From Bog-1198 sp963727045 (lineage in GTDB: Bacteria; Pseudomonadota; Gammaproteobacteria; Steroidobacterales; Steroidobacteraceae): 64,000 nucleotides of DNA. Numbering within the stretch: the stretch's first letter is position 1; each line of letters starts with the position of its first letter. The notes beneath the pieces are model-generated. The model saw only the letters and a list, made by a program, of their open reading frames with translations, searched no databases and had not been told where the DNA came from. Shown piece after piece: positions 1-8,751 of this stretch. The stretch lies in NCBI GenBank assembly GCA_963727045.1, contig CAVSES010000001.1, positions 1,798,001-1,862,000 of the forward strand, written 5' to 3'. The position numbers were made by a program, and so were the translations under genes.

Positions 1-69
1 GGCTGCGACGAACTTGGCGCCGCAAACTATCCGAGACAGATAAGAGGTCGACGACGGTGCTGTGAACGC

Positions 70-157
70 GACCATCGGCAGCCCCGCTATCTAGGGTTCG
101 AAGACCCTTAAGACCGGAGGTTTTGCGTCCCCGCCTTTCGACGGGTTTGCCAAATCA
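70..157 (-). promoter_or_regulatory. c-di-GMP-I (GEMM-I) riboswitch
   Basis: Read on the minus strand, this stretch has the conserved blocks of the c-di-GMP-I aptamer in order: GGCAAACC, a hairpin capped by a CGAAAG (GNRA) loop, GGGGACGCAAAACC, CCGGTCTTAA, a variable hairpin, and TAGCGGGGCTGCCGATGG closing the outer stem. These match the well-known Vibrio aptamer closely. The controlled gene lies before position 1 and is not visible. Cyclic di-GMP normally governs biofilm, matrix and surface functions, which suits the neighbouring polysaccharide genes. Whether the switch turns expression on or off cannot be read without the expression platform. Confidence 0.9.
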
Positions 158-166
158 ACGATTCGA

Positions 167-194
167 TTTATACCGCAGCCCTGCCTATTATCAA
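167..194 (-). promoter_or_regulatory. Sigma-70-type promoter for the left riboswitch
   Basis: On the minus strand a TTGATA -35 box (189-194) is followed, after 16 bases, by a TATAAA -10 box (167-172). Transcription would start near position 160, almost exactly where the c-di-GMP-I aptamer begins, so the two elements support each other. The transcript leaves the window through its left edge. No experimental start site is known. Confidence 0.6.
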
Positions 195-538
195 TTGTCG
201 GTCAAGGGAGACATGTTGGCTTCGGTGGGGTGGCGGACTGGCGACGCGCGCGGCATTTTCATCGCGCGCCCGCGTAAATATAGGTGATTTGCGTCCGGAG
301 GGTCCCGGCGCACAAAAAAGGGCGAACGGGATTCCGCAGTTGCCACCCCGCTCATCTTCCTAAATTGACATAATCCAGACCATGCAGGCGAATGGATTCT
401 GCTCATTGCAGGAACCGCGCTTTATCGACCATTGGAAACGCGTATTGACGGGGAGTTCGCAATGCAAATTGCCATTTCGACGGTGCTTCGCCCAACTCCA
501 AGATTCATTGGAACCTGCCGCGTTATACTGGCGCACCG
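195..538. other. Intergenic region, no gene seen
   Basis: This stretch separates the leftward promoter/riboswitch from the rightward epimerase gene. It holds no convincing coding sequence. Short open frames here show no domain and no ribosome binding site. A TTGACA hexamer at 365-370 has no acceptable -10 box at normal spacing. The promoter of the epimerase gene must lie here but I cannot place it. Confidence 0.5.
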
Positions 539-1549
539 ATGAAATTACTCGTAACAGGCGCCGCAGGCTTTATTGGATCTGCCACAACCCAGCGCCTGCT
601 CGATCGCGGCGACGAAGTGGTCGGCCTCGACAATTTGAACGAGTATTACGACGTATCGCTCAAACACGCGAGACTTGCCAGGTTGCAGGCGCAGCCGGCT
701 TTTCGTTTCGTGCATGCCGATCTAGCCGATGGCGAGGCGGTCGCTGCGTTATTCGCCCAGGAGCGCTTTGAGCGCGTGGTGCACCTGGGCGCCCAGGCGG
801 GTGTGCGGTATTCGCTTAAAGACCCGCACAGCTATATCCAGAGCAACATCGTCGGCATGCTCAATGTGCTCGAGGGTTGCCGTCATAACGCGATCGCTCA
901 TCTGGTCTATGCGTCGTCCAGTTCAGTCTACGGCGCGAGTTCGAAGCTGCCGTATTCAGTACACGAACCCGCGTCTCATCCCGTGTCCCTCTACGCCGCC
1001 ACCAAGAGGGCGAACGAGCTGATGGCGCACAGCTATTCGAGTATTTTTCGACTGCCGACCACGGGTCTGCGATTCTTCACCGTATATGGCCCCTGGGGCA
1101 GGCCGGACATGGCGTTGTTCCTGTTCGCACGCGCAATACTCGAAGGGCGCCCGATCGAGGTCTTCAATCACGGGCACCACAAACGCGATTTCACTTACAT
1201 TGACGACATCGTCGAAGGGGTGGTACGCGTACTCGATCGGGTCGCGCAACCCCATCCTCGATGGGATGGCGCCAATCCCGACCCCGCGTACAGCCCGGCA
1301 CCTTACCGGCTGTACAACATCGGCAGCAACCGGCCGATCGAATTGTTGCGCTACATAGAAGTGCTCGAGAATCTTCTCGGAAAGAAGGCCGAAAAGATCA
1401 TGCTGCCGATGCAGCCCGGAGACGTCGCGGATACCTTCGCCGACGTCCGCGAATTGCAGGAGGACATCGGATACCGGCCGACCACTCCCATCGAAGTCGG
1501 CGTACGCAATTTCGTCGATTGGTTCCGGGAATACTATCGCGAGAGGTAG
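539..1549 (+). CDS. NAD-dependent sugar epimerase, UDP-glucuronate 4-epimerase type
   Basis: A 336-residue extended short-chain dehydrogenase/reductase, predicted to interconvert UDP-glucuronate and UDP-galacturonate in the cytoplasm and so to supply an acidic sugar for the polysaccharide. The Rossmann NAD motif GAAGFIG is at residues 7-13, the active-site region YASSSSVYG at about 124-132, and the catalytic Tyr152/Lys156 pair (YAATK) follows. The N-terminal DNLNEYYD and the later GPWGRPDMA and RDFTYIDD blocks are typical of bacterial CapI/LspL-like UDP-glucuronate epimerases, and the length is normal for that family. The ATG start is in phase with the Rossmann fold; no strong Shine-Dalgarno sequence is visible. 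It converges with the next gene, with 21 bases between their stops. UDP-glucose 4-epimerase specificity cannot be excluded. Confidence 0.88.
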   Translation: MKLLVTGAAGFIGSATTQRLLDRGDEVVGLDNLNEYYDVSLKHARLARLQAQPAFRFVHADLADGEAVAALFAQERFERVVHLGAQAGVRYSLKDPHSYIQSNIVGMLNVLEGCRHNAIAHLVYASSSSVYGASSKLPYSVHEPASHPVSLYAATKRANELMAHSYSSIFRLPTTGLRFFTVYGPWGRPDMALFLFARAILEGRPIEVFNHGHHKRDFTYIDDIVEGVVRVLDRVAQPHPRWDGANPDPAYSPAPYRLYNIGSNRPIELLRYIEVLENLLGKKAEKIMLPMQPGDVADTFADVRELQEDIGYRPTTPIEVGVRNFVDWFREYYRER

Positions 1550-1570
1550 CGTTTCCGCATGACTCTCTGA

Positions 1571-3019
1571 TCAGCCCGCCTGCACCCTGGCGGGCGTTCC
1601 CATGGATTTGCGTCGAACGATGTACGGGTACTTTCCCGATTCGCTCAGCGGAATGTCGTTCAGAAATGCGAACCGAACAGGGCATTCGGTGCCCATGACC
1701 AGCGCCATCGCTTTACGAATCTCCTCCAAATGCGGAGTTGCTTGCGTGGCGCCAACCCCGGCCTCAAGCACGAGATTGACAGTGATCGAACCGTCTTCTT
1801 CTTGAACGATCTGGCCCTTTTTCAATGTGGTGTTATTGATTTTTTCGGCCATTATCCAAATGAAGTATCCGGGGTCGATCTGTTCGCCCTTGGGATTTCT
1901 GAGGACCTCCACCACTCTGCCGGTGAGCGCGTCGAGCAGCGGAAAGGCGCGGCCGCAGGAGCAGGTGCGCGCCGTCAACCGGCCTCGATCCCCGATCCGG
2001 TAGCGAATGAACGGCATGGCATAATTCAACAGCGGCGTGATCGCCAGTTCCCCATCCTGCTCCATGACGGGGCGCTCATCCGTCCCGATCGTTTCAACGA
2101 TATGCGCCTGCGTGGCGATGTGCAGACCGCCGCGCTGACGGCATTGGCAGGCAACAGCGCCCACCTCGCGCGATCCGTAGGCGCTGATGGCAGGCGCACG
2201 AAACGCCTTTTCGATTGCTTTCACCATGAACGGGTAGACGGTCGCGCCGCCAAGAACGACGGCGGCCGGTGCATGGACCTTTATTTCATGTTCGTTGATA
2301 TATTTGGCCAAGCCGTCGATGCCGTCCCGGAAGCACCACAGCATTTGCGGCTGCCATTCGTTTATGTGACGAATGATCTCCAGGATCCGCGGTTCAGGCA
2401 GGTACCAACATTGTTCGAACTTTCGGTTGTAGATGAAATTCTCGAACGCCGCCTTCCAACCCAGAGTGCCAAGACGCAGGTCGCGCTCGTTGCCCCATAT
2501 TTTCATCTCCCGCTGGCCGTATTCCTTGCCGACGGTCGAAAAATGATAAGTGCGGATTGCGATGGTGGCGCCCCAATAGACGTTGTCCTGCATGAACCGG
2601 ACCGGCTGTCCGGTCGAGCCTCCCGAGCGATTCTTGTGTGATTTGCGCCCTCGCGGCAGCGACTTCGCCAGCAGCCGGTCGCCCTGCGCGCGAATGATGT
2701 CCTTCGTCAAGAATGGAATATCGGTGAAACGATCGAGATTGACGCGTCCATGACGAATCACCCCGCAGTGCTCCAATACCTCGTGATAGTACTCGGTCTG
2801 GCTCCAGGCGAATTGCAGCAGCTTTTCGAGGCGCTCTTCCTGGGTTGTTCGGAGTTTCAGCGGCGATCTTTCGATCGAATGCATCAATTCCAGCTCGCGG
2901 AGAATTTCCGGATTTTGAAGCCGGAATGCCGCACGAATCACCGGAGAGCGCCAATTGAAATCCACGGCGGAAGCGATCTGCATTGGCGGAGGCGGCAGAC
3001 CGTCGAGAATTGTTGCCAT
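1571..3019 (-). CDS. PaaK/CapK-like adenylate-forming enzyme (first copy)
   Basis: A 482-residue protein of the phenylacetate-CoA ligase/CapK branch of adenylate-forming enzymes found in capsule and exopolysaccharide clusters. Visible features are the Ser/Gly-rich phosphate-binding segment NRSGGSTGQP, the AYGSREVGA motif, the RYRIGDRG motif of the adenylation fold, and a CSCGRAFPLLD cysteine motif near the C-terminal domain. The family activates a carboxylate with ATP, but the substrate in polysaccharide loci is generally unknown. A clear paralogue lies at 11145-12590, alike over its whole length. The gene stands alone, with about 260 bases to the next minus-strand gene upstream. A role in activating an acyl or amino-acid substituent for the polymer is inference from context. 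Confidence 0.82.
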   Translation of the reverse strand: MATILDGLPPPPMQIASAVDFNWRSPVIRAAFRLQNPEILRELELMHSIERSPLKLRTTQEERLEKLLQFAWSQTEYYHEVLEHCGVIRHGRVNLDRFTDIPFLTKDIIRAQGDRLLAKSLPRGRKSHKNRSGGSTGQPVRFMQDNVYWGATIAIRTYHFSTVGKEYGQREMKIWGNERDLRLGTLGWKAAFENFIYNRKFEQCWYLPEPRILEIIRHINEWQPQMLWCFRDGIDGLAKYINEHEIKVHAPAAVVLGGATVYPFMVKAIEKAFRAPAISAYGSREVGAVACQCRQRGGLHIATQAHIVETIGTDERPVMEQDGELAITPLLNYAMPFIRYRIGDRGRLTARTCSCGRAFPLLDALTGRVVEVLRNPKGEQIDPGYFIWIMAEKINNTTLKKGQIVQEEDGSITVNLVLEAGVGATQATPHLEEIRKAMALVMGTECPVRFAFLNDIPLSESGKYPYIVRRKSMGTPARVQAG

Positions 3020-3279
3020 ACAGTCCCAACTAGTAATTCATCCGCGTATTATCAATGTGTCCGCCGCGGCGCCATGTGACGCATTCGCCTTAATTCATGG
3101 CCAGACATTTTGCGAGGGAGAACACCCATTGCAATCTTGGGCTAATAGACAATATGTCAAACGTTGCGACGGGCACCTGGCAACCCGCCTGGATGAGATC
3201 CGCACAGGCTATTTTTTTGAACTGTCGGTATCGATTCAGGTGCGCACGAATTCAGCGGTATGCGGGCGAAACAGCGGTC

Positions 3280-4422
3280 TCAACTGTGATCGAAGCGGCC
3301 GTATACCTCAAGATGTTGATCGATCACCCCGTCCCAACTGAAGCGCGAAATTACGCGCTCGCGGGCGACAACTCCCAGTTCCCGAGCCTGCTCGGGGTTC
3401 CCCGCCAGCTGCATCAGCGCCCGCTTGATCGCCCGCGAATCACGCACAGGCACCAGGAGCCCCGCATCCCCCACGACCTCGGCACACCCGGTGCCGCTCG
3501 ACGTAATGATCGCCGCACCGGCGATCATCGCCTCCAAGAGCACGATCGGAAAATTTTCAGCTTCGGAAGTGAAGACGAACAATGCCGCCGTTTCGTAAAG
3601 GTCTTTGAGCTCCTGCGAATCATTGTCCACATGGCCCCAAAAACGCGCATCGACGCCGAGTTCCTTCGCGAGATTCTTGAGCGTCGGCAGATACGGTCCG
3701 TCGCCGACGATGTTGATGTCGAACTGCCCGCGCATCTCGGCAAGCGCGCGCAGCGTGTATTGCACCCCCTTGCGCTCGAACATGCGCGTCACCACCAGCA
3801 ACTTTCGCGGATTCTTCTCCCGCGGTTTGAACTTGTCAGTGTCGATGGCGTTCGGAATGATGTGGGTACGAGCCTGCGGCGCCGCAACCTTGATCAAATC
3901 TTCGATGGATTTGCTCGGGCATAAGATCAGATCCGCATCGGCGACTATCCTTCGCCACAGCGGGCGCAGCAGCCTGTGCAACATGCGAAATCTGTTCGGG
4001 TTGTAATGCGGCACATCCGAACCATGCGCGGTGATCAGATAGGGCAGCCCGGTGAATCGCTTCAAAACGTAGGAAACTATCCCGCCCGGAAAAATGAAAT
4101 GAGTGTGATTGACGACGTAGCGTTCGGCGCGACATCTTCTGATCAAGTGCAAGGGCGCGAGCAGCACATACGGGATCATCTCAATGAACGAGCAGGTTGA
4201 GATTCGCAACCGGGTCTTCGAAATCCGCTGTACATGGACGCCATCGTCGATTTGACTCGCCGGCAAGCCGCGGAATCCCATCGTCACCAACCCGACGTTG
4301 TGCCCACGCGCGGCCAGGCGTGTTGCGATGCCGTGCACGACCTTCGCCCCGCCGCCGCCGAGGGGCGGATATTCGTAGGATGTTATCAGTATCTGCACGA
4401 TATGGATGCGCGCCGTAAGCAA
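3280..4422 (-). CDS. GT4-family glycosyltransferase
   Basis: A 380-residue GT-B fold retaining glycosyltransferase, probably adding one sugar to the lipid-linked repeat unit at the cytoplasmic membrane face. The N-terminal acceptor domain begins ILITSYEYPPLGGGG, with the Gly-rich loop usual in GT4. The C-terminal nucleotide-sugar domain has LLVVTRMFERKGVQY and the EX7E-type region ENFPIVLLEAMIAG near residue 300. The 4422 start is a TTG codon; a GTG at 4398 is an equally reasonable start, just before the first beta strand. It is divergent from the GlpD-like gene at 4.6 kb, so the 150 bases between should carry both promoters. The sugar transferred cannot be predicted. Confidence 0.85.
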   Translation of the reverse strand: MLTARIHIVQILITSYEYPPLGGGGAKVVHGIATRLAARGHNVGLVTMGFRGLPASQIDDGVHVQRISKTRLRISTCSFIEMIPYVLLAPLHLIRRCRAERYVVNHTHFIFPGGIVSYVLKRFTGLPYLITAHGSDVPHYNPNRFRMLHRLLRPLWRRIVADADLILCPSKSIEDLIKVAAPQARTHIIPNAIDTDKFKPREKNPRKLLVVTRMFERKGVQYTLRALAEMRGQFDINIVGDGPYLPTLKNLAKELGVDARFWGHVDNDSQELKDLYETAALFVFTSEAENFPIVLLEAMIAGAAIITSSGTGCAEVVGDAGLLVPVRDSRAIKRALMQLAGNPEQARELGVVARERVISRFSWDGVIDQHLEVYGRFDHS

Positions 4423-4657
4423 TCTAATGCACCAGCCACTATAGCAAGACTTGCCGCGCTACGCTGCCGATTGACTGCGCTCCATTTGCAATACGAGACG
4501 GTTAGTTTCATGAACTGCATATTATATCCATCGAAGGCTATTCCTATTGCTGTAAGCTTGCAGGTGACAAAACGTGATGGGTGCGGGGTTTTCGGAACTT
4601 GTCGCCCAGGCGCCGGCTGTTTCCTTGCTTAGCGGTAGTGAATTTCCTATTCTTCAT

Positions 4658-6400
4658 ATGATGGCTCAATACTCCAGCGTGCGGTCGTTGCGCGGTGTTT
4701 CTGCGGATGCGCGTGCACCGCTGATTGCACAATTGAGTCGCGGGAATTTCGATCTCATCGTCATCGGCGGCGGCATCGCCGGAGCATGCGCAGCCTGGGA
4801 TGCGAGCCTGCGCGGATTGACGGTGGCGCTCGTCGAACGTGCCGATTTTGGCAGCGGCGCCTCCGCCCATTCGCTCAAGGTCTTGCACGGCGGGATCCGC
4901 TATTTGCAGCATCTCGATATTCCAAGACTGCGTGAATCTTGCGCCGAGCGCACCGCTTTCCTGCGCATCGCGCCGCACCTGACGCGCCCGTTGCCGTTTG
5001 CGTTGCCGACGTTCGGCCACGGCTTGCGCGGAAAATTTCCTCTGCGCGCCGCCTTTCAATTGCTGAACGTATTTACGAGCGGCCGCAATGATGGCATCGA
5101 CAACCGCGCCCAGCACATCCCGGCGCCTTATGTCATGTCGAGGGCGGACTTTGTGCGGCGCTTCCCCGCCTTTGAAGAGGCCGGACTGACCGGCGCCGGT
5201 GTCTTCTACGATGGACAGATGCTCAATCCGGCACGCATCGTCTATTCCATTGTCCGCTCGGCGCAAAACACGGGCGCCGTGGTCCTCAACTACTGCGCCG
5301 CGCACCGGCTCCTGATTCGCAACCAGCAGGTCGAAGGGGTTGCGGTAAGGGACGAATTGAGCGGCGCGACCCTCGATATCCGTGCGAGAATGGTGCTCAA
5401 CTTGACCGGCCCTTTCGCCCCGACGCTGAACCAGCGTGCGGAAGGCGGCAAGTCGATCAACGTGCCGTTGTCCCGCGATATGGCGATAGTCGTAAAACAC
5501 AAATTGCTCCCCGATATGGGCCTTGGCATCCAGACCCGGTATAAGGATCCCGACGCGTGGCTGAGCCGCGGCAACCGGCACCTTTTTTTGGCGCCGTGGC
5601 GCAATTACACGCTGATTGGCGTCAATAGCAAAGTGTATGATGGGGACCCATATAAACTGGACGTCAGCGAGGCGGAGATTCAAGGCTTTGTCGATGAAAT
5701 TCGTGAGGCAGCACCAGGGCTCGGTCTGACTCGAAACGACGTAGCAGTGGTCAACGCCGGGTTGCTGCCGTTTGGCGAGAATCAACCGGGGCAGAAGGAT
5801 TTGAGTTTCGGCAAACGATCGGTGCTCATTGATCACGCCACCCGTGAGGGGTTGGGCGGGCTGATCACGGGCATGGCGGTGCGCTGGACCATGGGGCGTT
5901 TGTTGGGTGAAAAGGCCGTCGATCTTGCCTGCAAGAAGTTGCAAATCCCGGCGCCCCCGAGCCGGACCGCGACGACCGCCGTGCATGGAGGGGATATTAG
6001 CGACAGAAGTCAATTGCTGCGCTCCATCAGAACCCAGGCCGGGGCGCAATTGCCCGAGGAATCCATTGTCCACCTTGCCGATACGTTCGGCAGCCAGGCG
6101 AGCGAGGTGCTGAAGCAGCCCGATGGAGTCGCCGTGCTGTCCGATGGAAGAACCCTGAATGCCGGGGTGCGGTACGCAGCCCGCAACGAAATGTCCGTCA
6201 CCTTGGCGGACATCGTACTGCGCCGCCTCGACTTGGGAACCGGTTGCGAAATGAGCGACAAACTTCTATTCGAGTGCGCGGAGACCGCAGGCGAGGAACT
6301 CGGCTGGAATGCCGAGCGTCGCGGGAGCGAGATCAACCGCGTCAAGGGCAGCTACCCGTTCGCCAACCCTGCCTCGCAGGAATGCCACGGTGTGACTTGA
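4658..6400 (+). CDS. GlpD-like FAD-dependent oxidoreductase (glycerol-3-phosphate dehydrogenase family)
   Basis: About 580 residues of the GlpD family, which oxidises sn-glycerol-3-phosphate to dihydroxyacetone phosphate and passes electrons to quinone. The FAD-binding stretch LIVIGGGIAGACAAWDAS lies near the N-terminus and is followed by DFGSGASAHSLKVLHGGIRY, the conserved FAD/substrate segment of the family. A GlpD-type C-terminal helical domain is present. I chose the ATG at 4658, near the usual N-terminal distance to the FAD motif. The frame stays open upstream to a GTG at 4574 and an ATG at 4577, so the start is uncertain. It overlaps the next glycosyltransferase by 19 bases, which suggests co-translation. 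In this locus it could act on a glycerol-phosphate or polyol substituent; that is inference. Confidence 0.8.
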   Translation: MMAQYSSVRSLRGVSADARAPLIAQLSRGNFDLIVIGGGIAGACAAWDASLRGLTVALVERADFGSGASAHSLKVLHGGIRYLQHLDIPRLRESCAERTAFLRIAPHLTRPLPFALPTFGHGLRGKFPLRAAFQLLNVFTSGRNDGIDNRAQHIPAPYVMSRADFVRRFPAFEEAGLTGAGVFYDGQMLNPARIVYSIVRSAQNTGAVVLNYCAAHRLLIRNQQVEGVAVRDELSGATLDIRARMVLNLTGPFAPTLNQRAEGGKSINVPLSRDMAIVVKHKLLPDMGLGIQTRYKDPDAWLSRGNRHLFLAPWRNYTLIGVNSKVYDGDPYKLDVSEAEIQGFVDEIREAAPGLGLTRNDVAVVNAGLLPFGENQPGQKDLSFGKRSVLIDHATREGLGGLITGMAVRWTMGRLLGEKAVDLACKKLQIPAPPSRTATTAVHGGDISDRSQLLRSIRTQAGAQLPEESIVHLADTFGSQASEVLKQPDGVAVLSDGRTLNAGVRYAARNEMSVTLADIVLRRLDLGTGCEMSDKLLFECAETAGEELGWNAERRGSEINRVKGSYPFANPASQECHGVT

Positions 6401-7620
6401 CCGAGCCGTTGCGCATCCTTTGCCCTACGTACTGGTATCCCTCCTACGCGGACGACACCCAGGCGATCTACGTTCACGACATCAATCGCCACCTGGTGCG
6501 CCGGGGCCATCGTGTATTTGTGGTGACGCCGGGACGTCCGGGTGTACCGGAACGCGAGACCTTTGATGGCGTCGAGGTGATTCGATTCCCATTCGAACTT
6601 CCGGAAAGCTTGAGCTATGGACGCGTTGCGCAAAGCAAGGTAACCCAGCTCGCGAGGCTCAACCGGCTGACCATCATGGCCCGCTACCTGATCGCTCAGT
6701 ACCGCCACTCGGTCACTGAGGGTCGGCGCCTGGGCGTTCAAATCGTTCATGGTCATTGGGCGATTCCCACCGGACCCGCCTTGGTTGCGGCGGCGCGCCG
6801 CCTCAAGGTACCGTCGGTCATCACTTTGCACGGCGGCGATGTCTATGTGAATGTCGCCGAAGGCTACGATTTCCCGACGCGCTGGTACGTTCGGCCCGTG
6901 CTTGCGTGGACGTTGCGAAACGCCTCGGCATTGACCGCAATCAGCGAAGACTGCAAGACCCACGCACTGAATGCCGGCGCGCAAGAATCGTCAATCACGG
7001 TCGTGATGAACGGCGCGGATCTGCGTCGTTTCAGTCCCGCACCCGCGGGCAGCGCGCCGGGCGAATTTGGCGCCCGCATGATTTTTGCGTGCCGGCAGTT
7101 GTTTCCCCGCAAAGGCATCCGCTTTTTGATTGAAGCGGTGGCCAAGCTCAAACCCAAATATCCCGACATCAGTTTGATCATCGCCGGGGATGGCTTCGAG
7201 CGGCCCGTCCTTGAAAAGCTCGCCCAGAGCCTGGGCATCGGCGACAGGACGAAGTTTCTCGGCTGGGTCGCCAATAAGGAACTGCCGCGGTACTTCCGCG
7301 GTTGCTCGGTCTCGGTCATACCCTCGCTCGAGGAAGGCTTCGGCATCCCGGCCGCCGAAGCGATGGGCTGCGAAATTCCCGTCGTGGCGACCGATGCCGG
7401 CGGTCTTCCCGAAGTGGTTGAAGACGGGGTGACCGGATATGTCGTGCCCAAAGCCGATTCGGCGGCGCTTGCAAACGCAATCGATCGGCTGCTGGCGAAC
7501 GACACGCTCAGGTCCCAGATGGGTGCGGCAGGTCGAATCCGGGCCATCGAGCGCTTTGATTGGGACTTGTCGGTCGAGAAGTTCGAGGCGGTCTACGCCG
7601 ACGTATTGAAGAAGAAATGA
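6382..7620 (+). CDS. GT4-family glycosyltransferase
   Basis: A 412-residue GT-B glycosyltransferase. It has an N-terminal domain starting ILCPTYWYPSYADD with a glycan-acceptor loop, a GGDVYVNVAEG segment, and a C-terminal donor domain containing FACRQLFPRKGIRFLIEA and the EX7E motif in EEGFGIPAAEAMGCEIPV. The frame is open further upstream to 6244, but that part is out-of-frame shadow of the GlpD-like gene, so the ATG at 6382 is preferred. It overlaps the GlpD-like stop, and its own stop overlaps the deacetylase start as ATGA, so three genes are translationally linked. It probably transfers a sugar to the lipid-linked repeat unit; linkage is unknown. Confidence 0.87.
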   Translation: MPRCDLTEPLRILCPTYWYPSYADDTQAIYVHDINRHLVRRGHRVFVVTPGRPGVPERETFDGVEVIRFPFELPESLSYGRVAQSKVTQLARLNRLTIMARYLIAQYRHSVTEGRRLGVQIVHGHWAIPTGPALVAAARRLKVPSVITLHGGDVYVNVAEGYDFPTRWYVRPVLAWTLRNASALTAISEDCKTHALNAGAQESSITVVMNGADLRRFSPAPAGSAPGEFGARMIFACRQLFPRKGIRFLIEAVAKLKPKYPDISLIIAGDGFERPVLEKLAQSLGIGDRTKFLGWVANKELPRYFRGCSVSVIPSLEEGFGIPAAEAMGCEIPVVATDAGGLPEVVEDGVTGYVVPKADSAALANAIDRLLANDTLRSQMGAAGRIRAIERFDWDLSVEKFEAVYADVLKKK

Positions 7621-8468
7621 CGGCCGTGACAGAGAAGCTGTTTTCGTTCCGTTGGGACATCGATCATCGTGCCTGTATTACCGACGGCTTGCCCCGGATC
7701 ATGCAGGTTTGCGATGAGTTCGGTGTCAAGAATACCTTCTTCGTCAATATGGGGCGCGCCACCAACCTCAAGGAATGGCTGTCGAAGGGCGGCCTGAAGG
7801 GCTCGAAGGCGAAACTCAACGACATGGAGGCCGTGCATCTGATCAAGAAGATTGGATGGCCGCGCTTCATCCTCGAGACCTTGTTGTCGCGTCCGGTGGG
7901 ACGATCGTTTGTCGATCGCCTGCAAAAGCTGGTGGCAGCCGGCCATGAGCTCGGACAACACGGAGGCTCCGATCATGTGGTATGGAGCCGCCGTTTCTTT
8001 GAGCTTCCGGAAGCCGTGATCGCGCAAGACGTGGCCGATGGGCATACCGAGATGACCCGGCTGTTCGGCCGCCCTGCAGGATTCACGTCTCCGGGCTTCA
8101 AGTCCGACGAGCGCGTTACGCGCATCGTTGAGGAGTTGGGATTTAGTTACGACGGAGATGCGATCGGCGGCGTGCCGCACCATCCCACGTATGCGGACGC
8201 TCCCGTGAAACACTGGCGCATTCCTGTGACGTTGTGTGGACCGCGCACCGTTCCTCTGCTCGAATGGCACGGCGCTTTGCAGACGCCCGCGGATGACATC
8301 ATCACCGACCTCAACAGCCGTCTGGACGGAGAGCGCTGGGTGGTCCTCTACGGCCACCCGTGTTACGAGGGCGTGAACGATGAGATCTTGCGGCGGGTTT
8401 TTCGCACCGTGCTCGAGCGCGGTTTTCGCTTCGTCACTCATCAGCAGATGGCCGCACAGCTGCATTGA
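7617..8468 (+). CDS. Polysaccharide deacetylase family protein (NodB-like)
   Basis: A 283-residue protein of the NodB/carbohydrate-esterase-4 superfamily, expected to remove N- or O-acetyl groups from a sugar or glycan. Visible family features are the metal-binding Asp pair in SFRWDIDH near the N-terminus, the GHELGQHGGSDH segment corresponding to the family His motif, and RPAGFTSPGFKSD, the arginine/proline motif. No signal peptide is apparent, so it may act on a cytoplasmic lipid-linked intermediate. The ATG at 7617 overlaps the stop of the preceding glycosyltransferase (ATGA), which decides this start over an upstream in-frame one. It ends the 4.6-8.5 kb transcription unit; a c-di-GMP riboswitch follows about 100 bases later. 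Confidence 0.8.
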   Translation: MTAVTEKLFSFRWDIDHRACITDGLPRIMQVCDEFGVKNTFFVNMGRATNLKEWLSKGGLKGSKAKLNDMEAVHLIKKIGWPRFILETLLSRPVGRSFVDRLQKLVAAGHELGQHGGSDHVVWSRRFFELPEAVIAQDVADGHTEMTRLFGRPAGFTSPGFKSDERVTRIVEELGFSYDGDAIGGVPHHPTYADAPVKHWRIPVTLCGPRTVPLLEWHGALQTPADDIITDLNSRLDGERWVVLYGHPCYEGVNDEILRRVFRTVLERGFRFVTHQQMAAQLH

Positions 8469-8524
8469 AATCCGGGCCGCGCGGGCTGCGTGAAGACGCT
8501 TCCACTGTCGTCGGATTAAGACAA

Positions 8525-8551
8525 TTGCAAAGACATTTCCCCTGTTATTAA
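8525..8551 (+). promoter_or_regulatory. Candidate promoter for the second riboswitch
   Basis: A TTGCAA box at 8525-8530 and a TATTAA box at 8546-8551 are separated by 15 bases. Transcription would begin near 8558, just before the aptamer. Spacing is short and the boxes are imperfect, so the evidence rests mostly on position. Confidence 0.35.
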
Positions 8552-8564
8552 CTCGCATTGTGTT

Positions 8565-8648
8565 AAGGGCATACCCGCCGAAAGACGGGGACGCAAAGCC
8601 AACGGTCTAAGGGCTAAGGAGCCTACGACAGCGAGGTTGCCGGCGCTG
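8565..8648 (+). promoter_or_regulatory. c-di-GMP-I (GEMM-I) riboswitch
   Basis: The conserved aptamer blocks are present in order: AGGGCATACC, a hairpin with a CCGAAAGACG (GNRA) loop, GGGGACGCAAAGCC, CGGTCTAA, a variable hairpin, and a closing segment containing CAGCGAGGTTGCCGG. About 100 bases separate it from the start of the lipoprotein gene, which it should control in response to cyclic di-GMP. I see no strong hairpin plus T-run after the aptamer, so control of translation initiation is as likely as transcription termination. It is the second copy of this class in the window, in the opposite orientation to the one at 70-157. Confidence 0.88.
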
Positions 8649-8751
8649 GGTCACTCCGACCTGAACGTTGTCATACCCCTGTACGTCGCACTTCCCGACC
8701 GTTGAGTTTGCCGCCCTTCTCGCCGGCGAATCTTCAATTTACGTGCGGGGG

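Noticed and set aside
1574..1595. Hairpin GCCCGCC/GGCGGGC between the convergent epimerase and PaaK-like genes
   Set aside because: It lies within the last codons of the PaaK-like gene and has no T-run on either strand, so it is not supported as a terminator.
4544..6073. Minus-strand open frame of about 510 codons opposite the GlpD-like gene
   Set aside because: It shows no domain, and the GlpD-like reading on the plus strand is convincing throughout.
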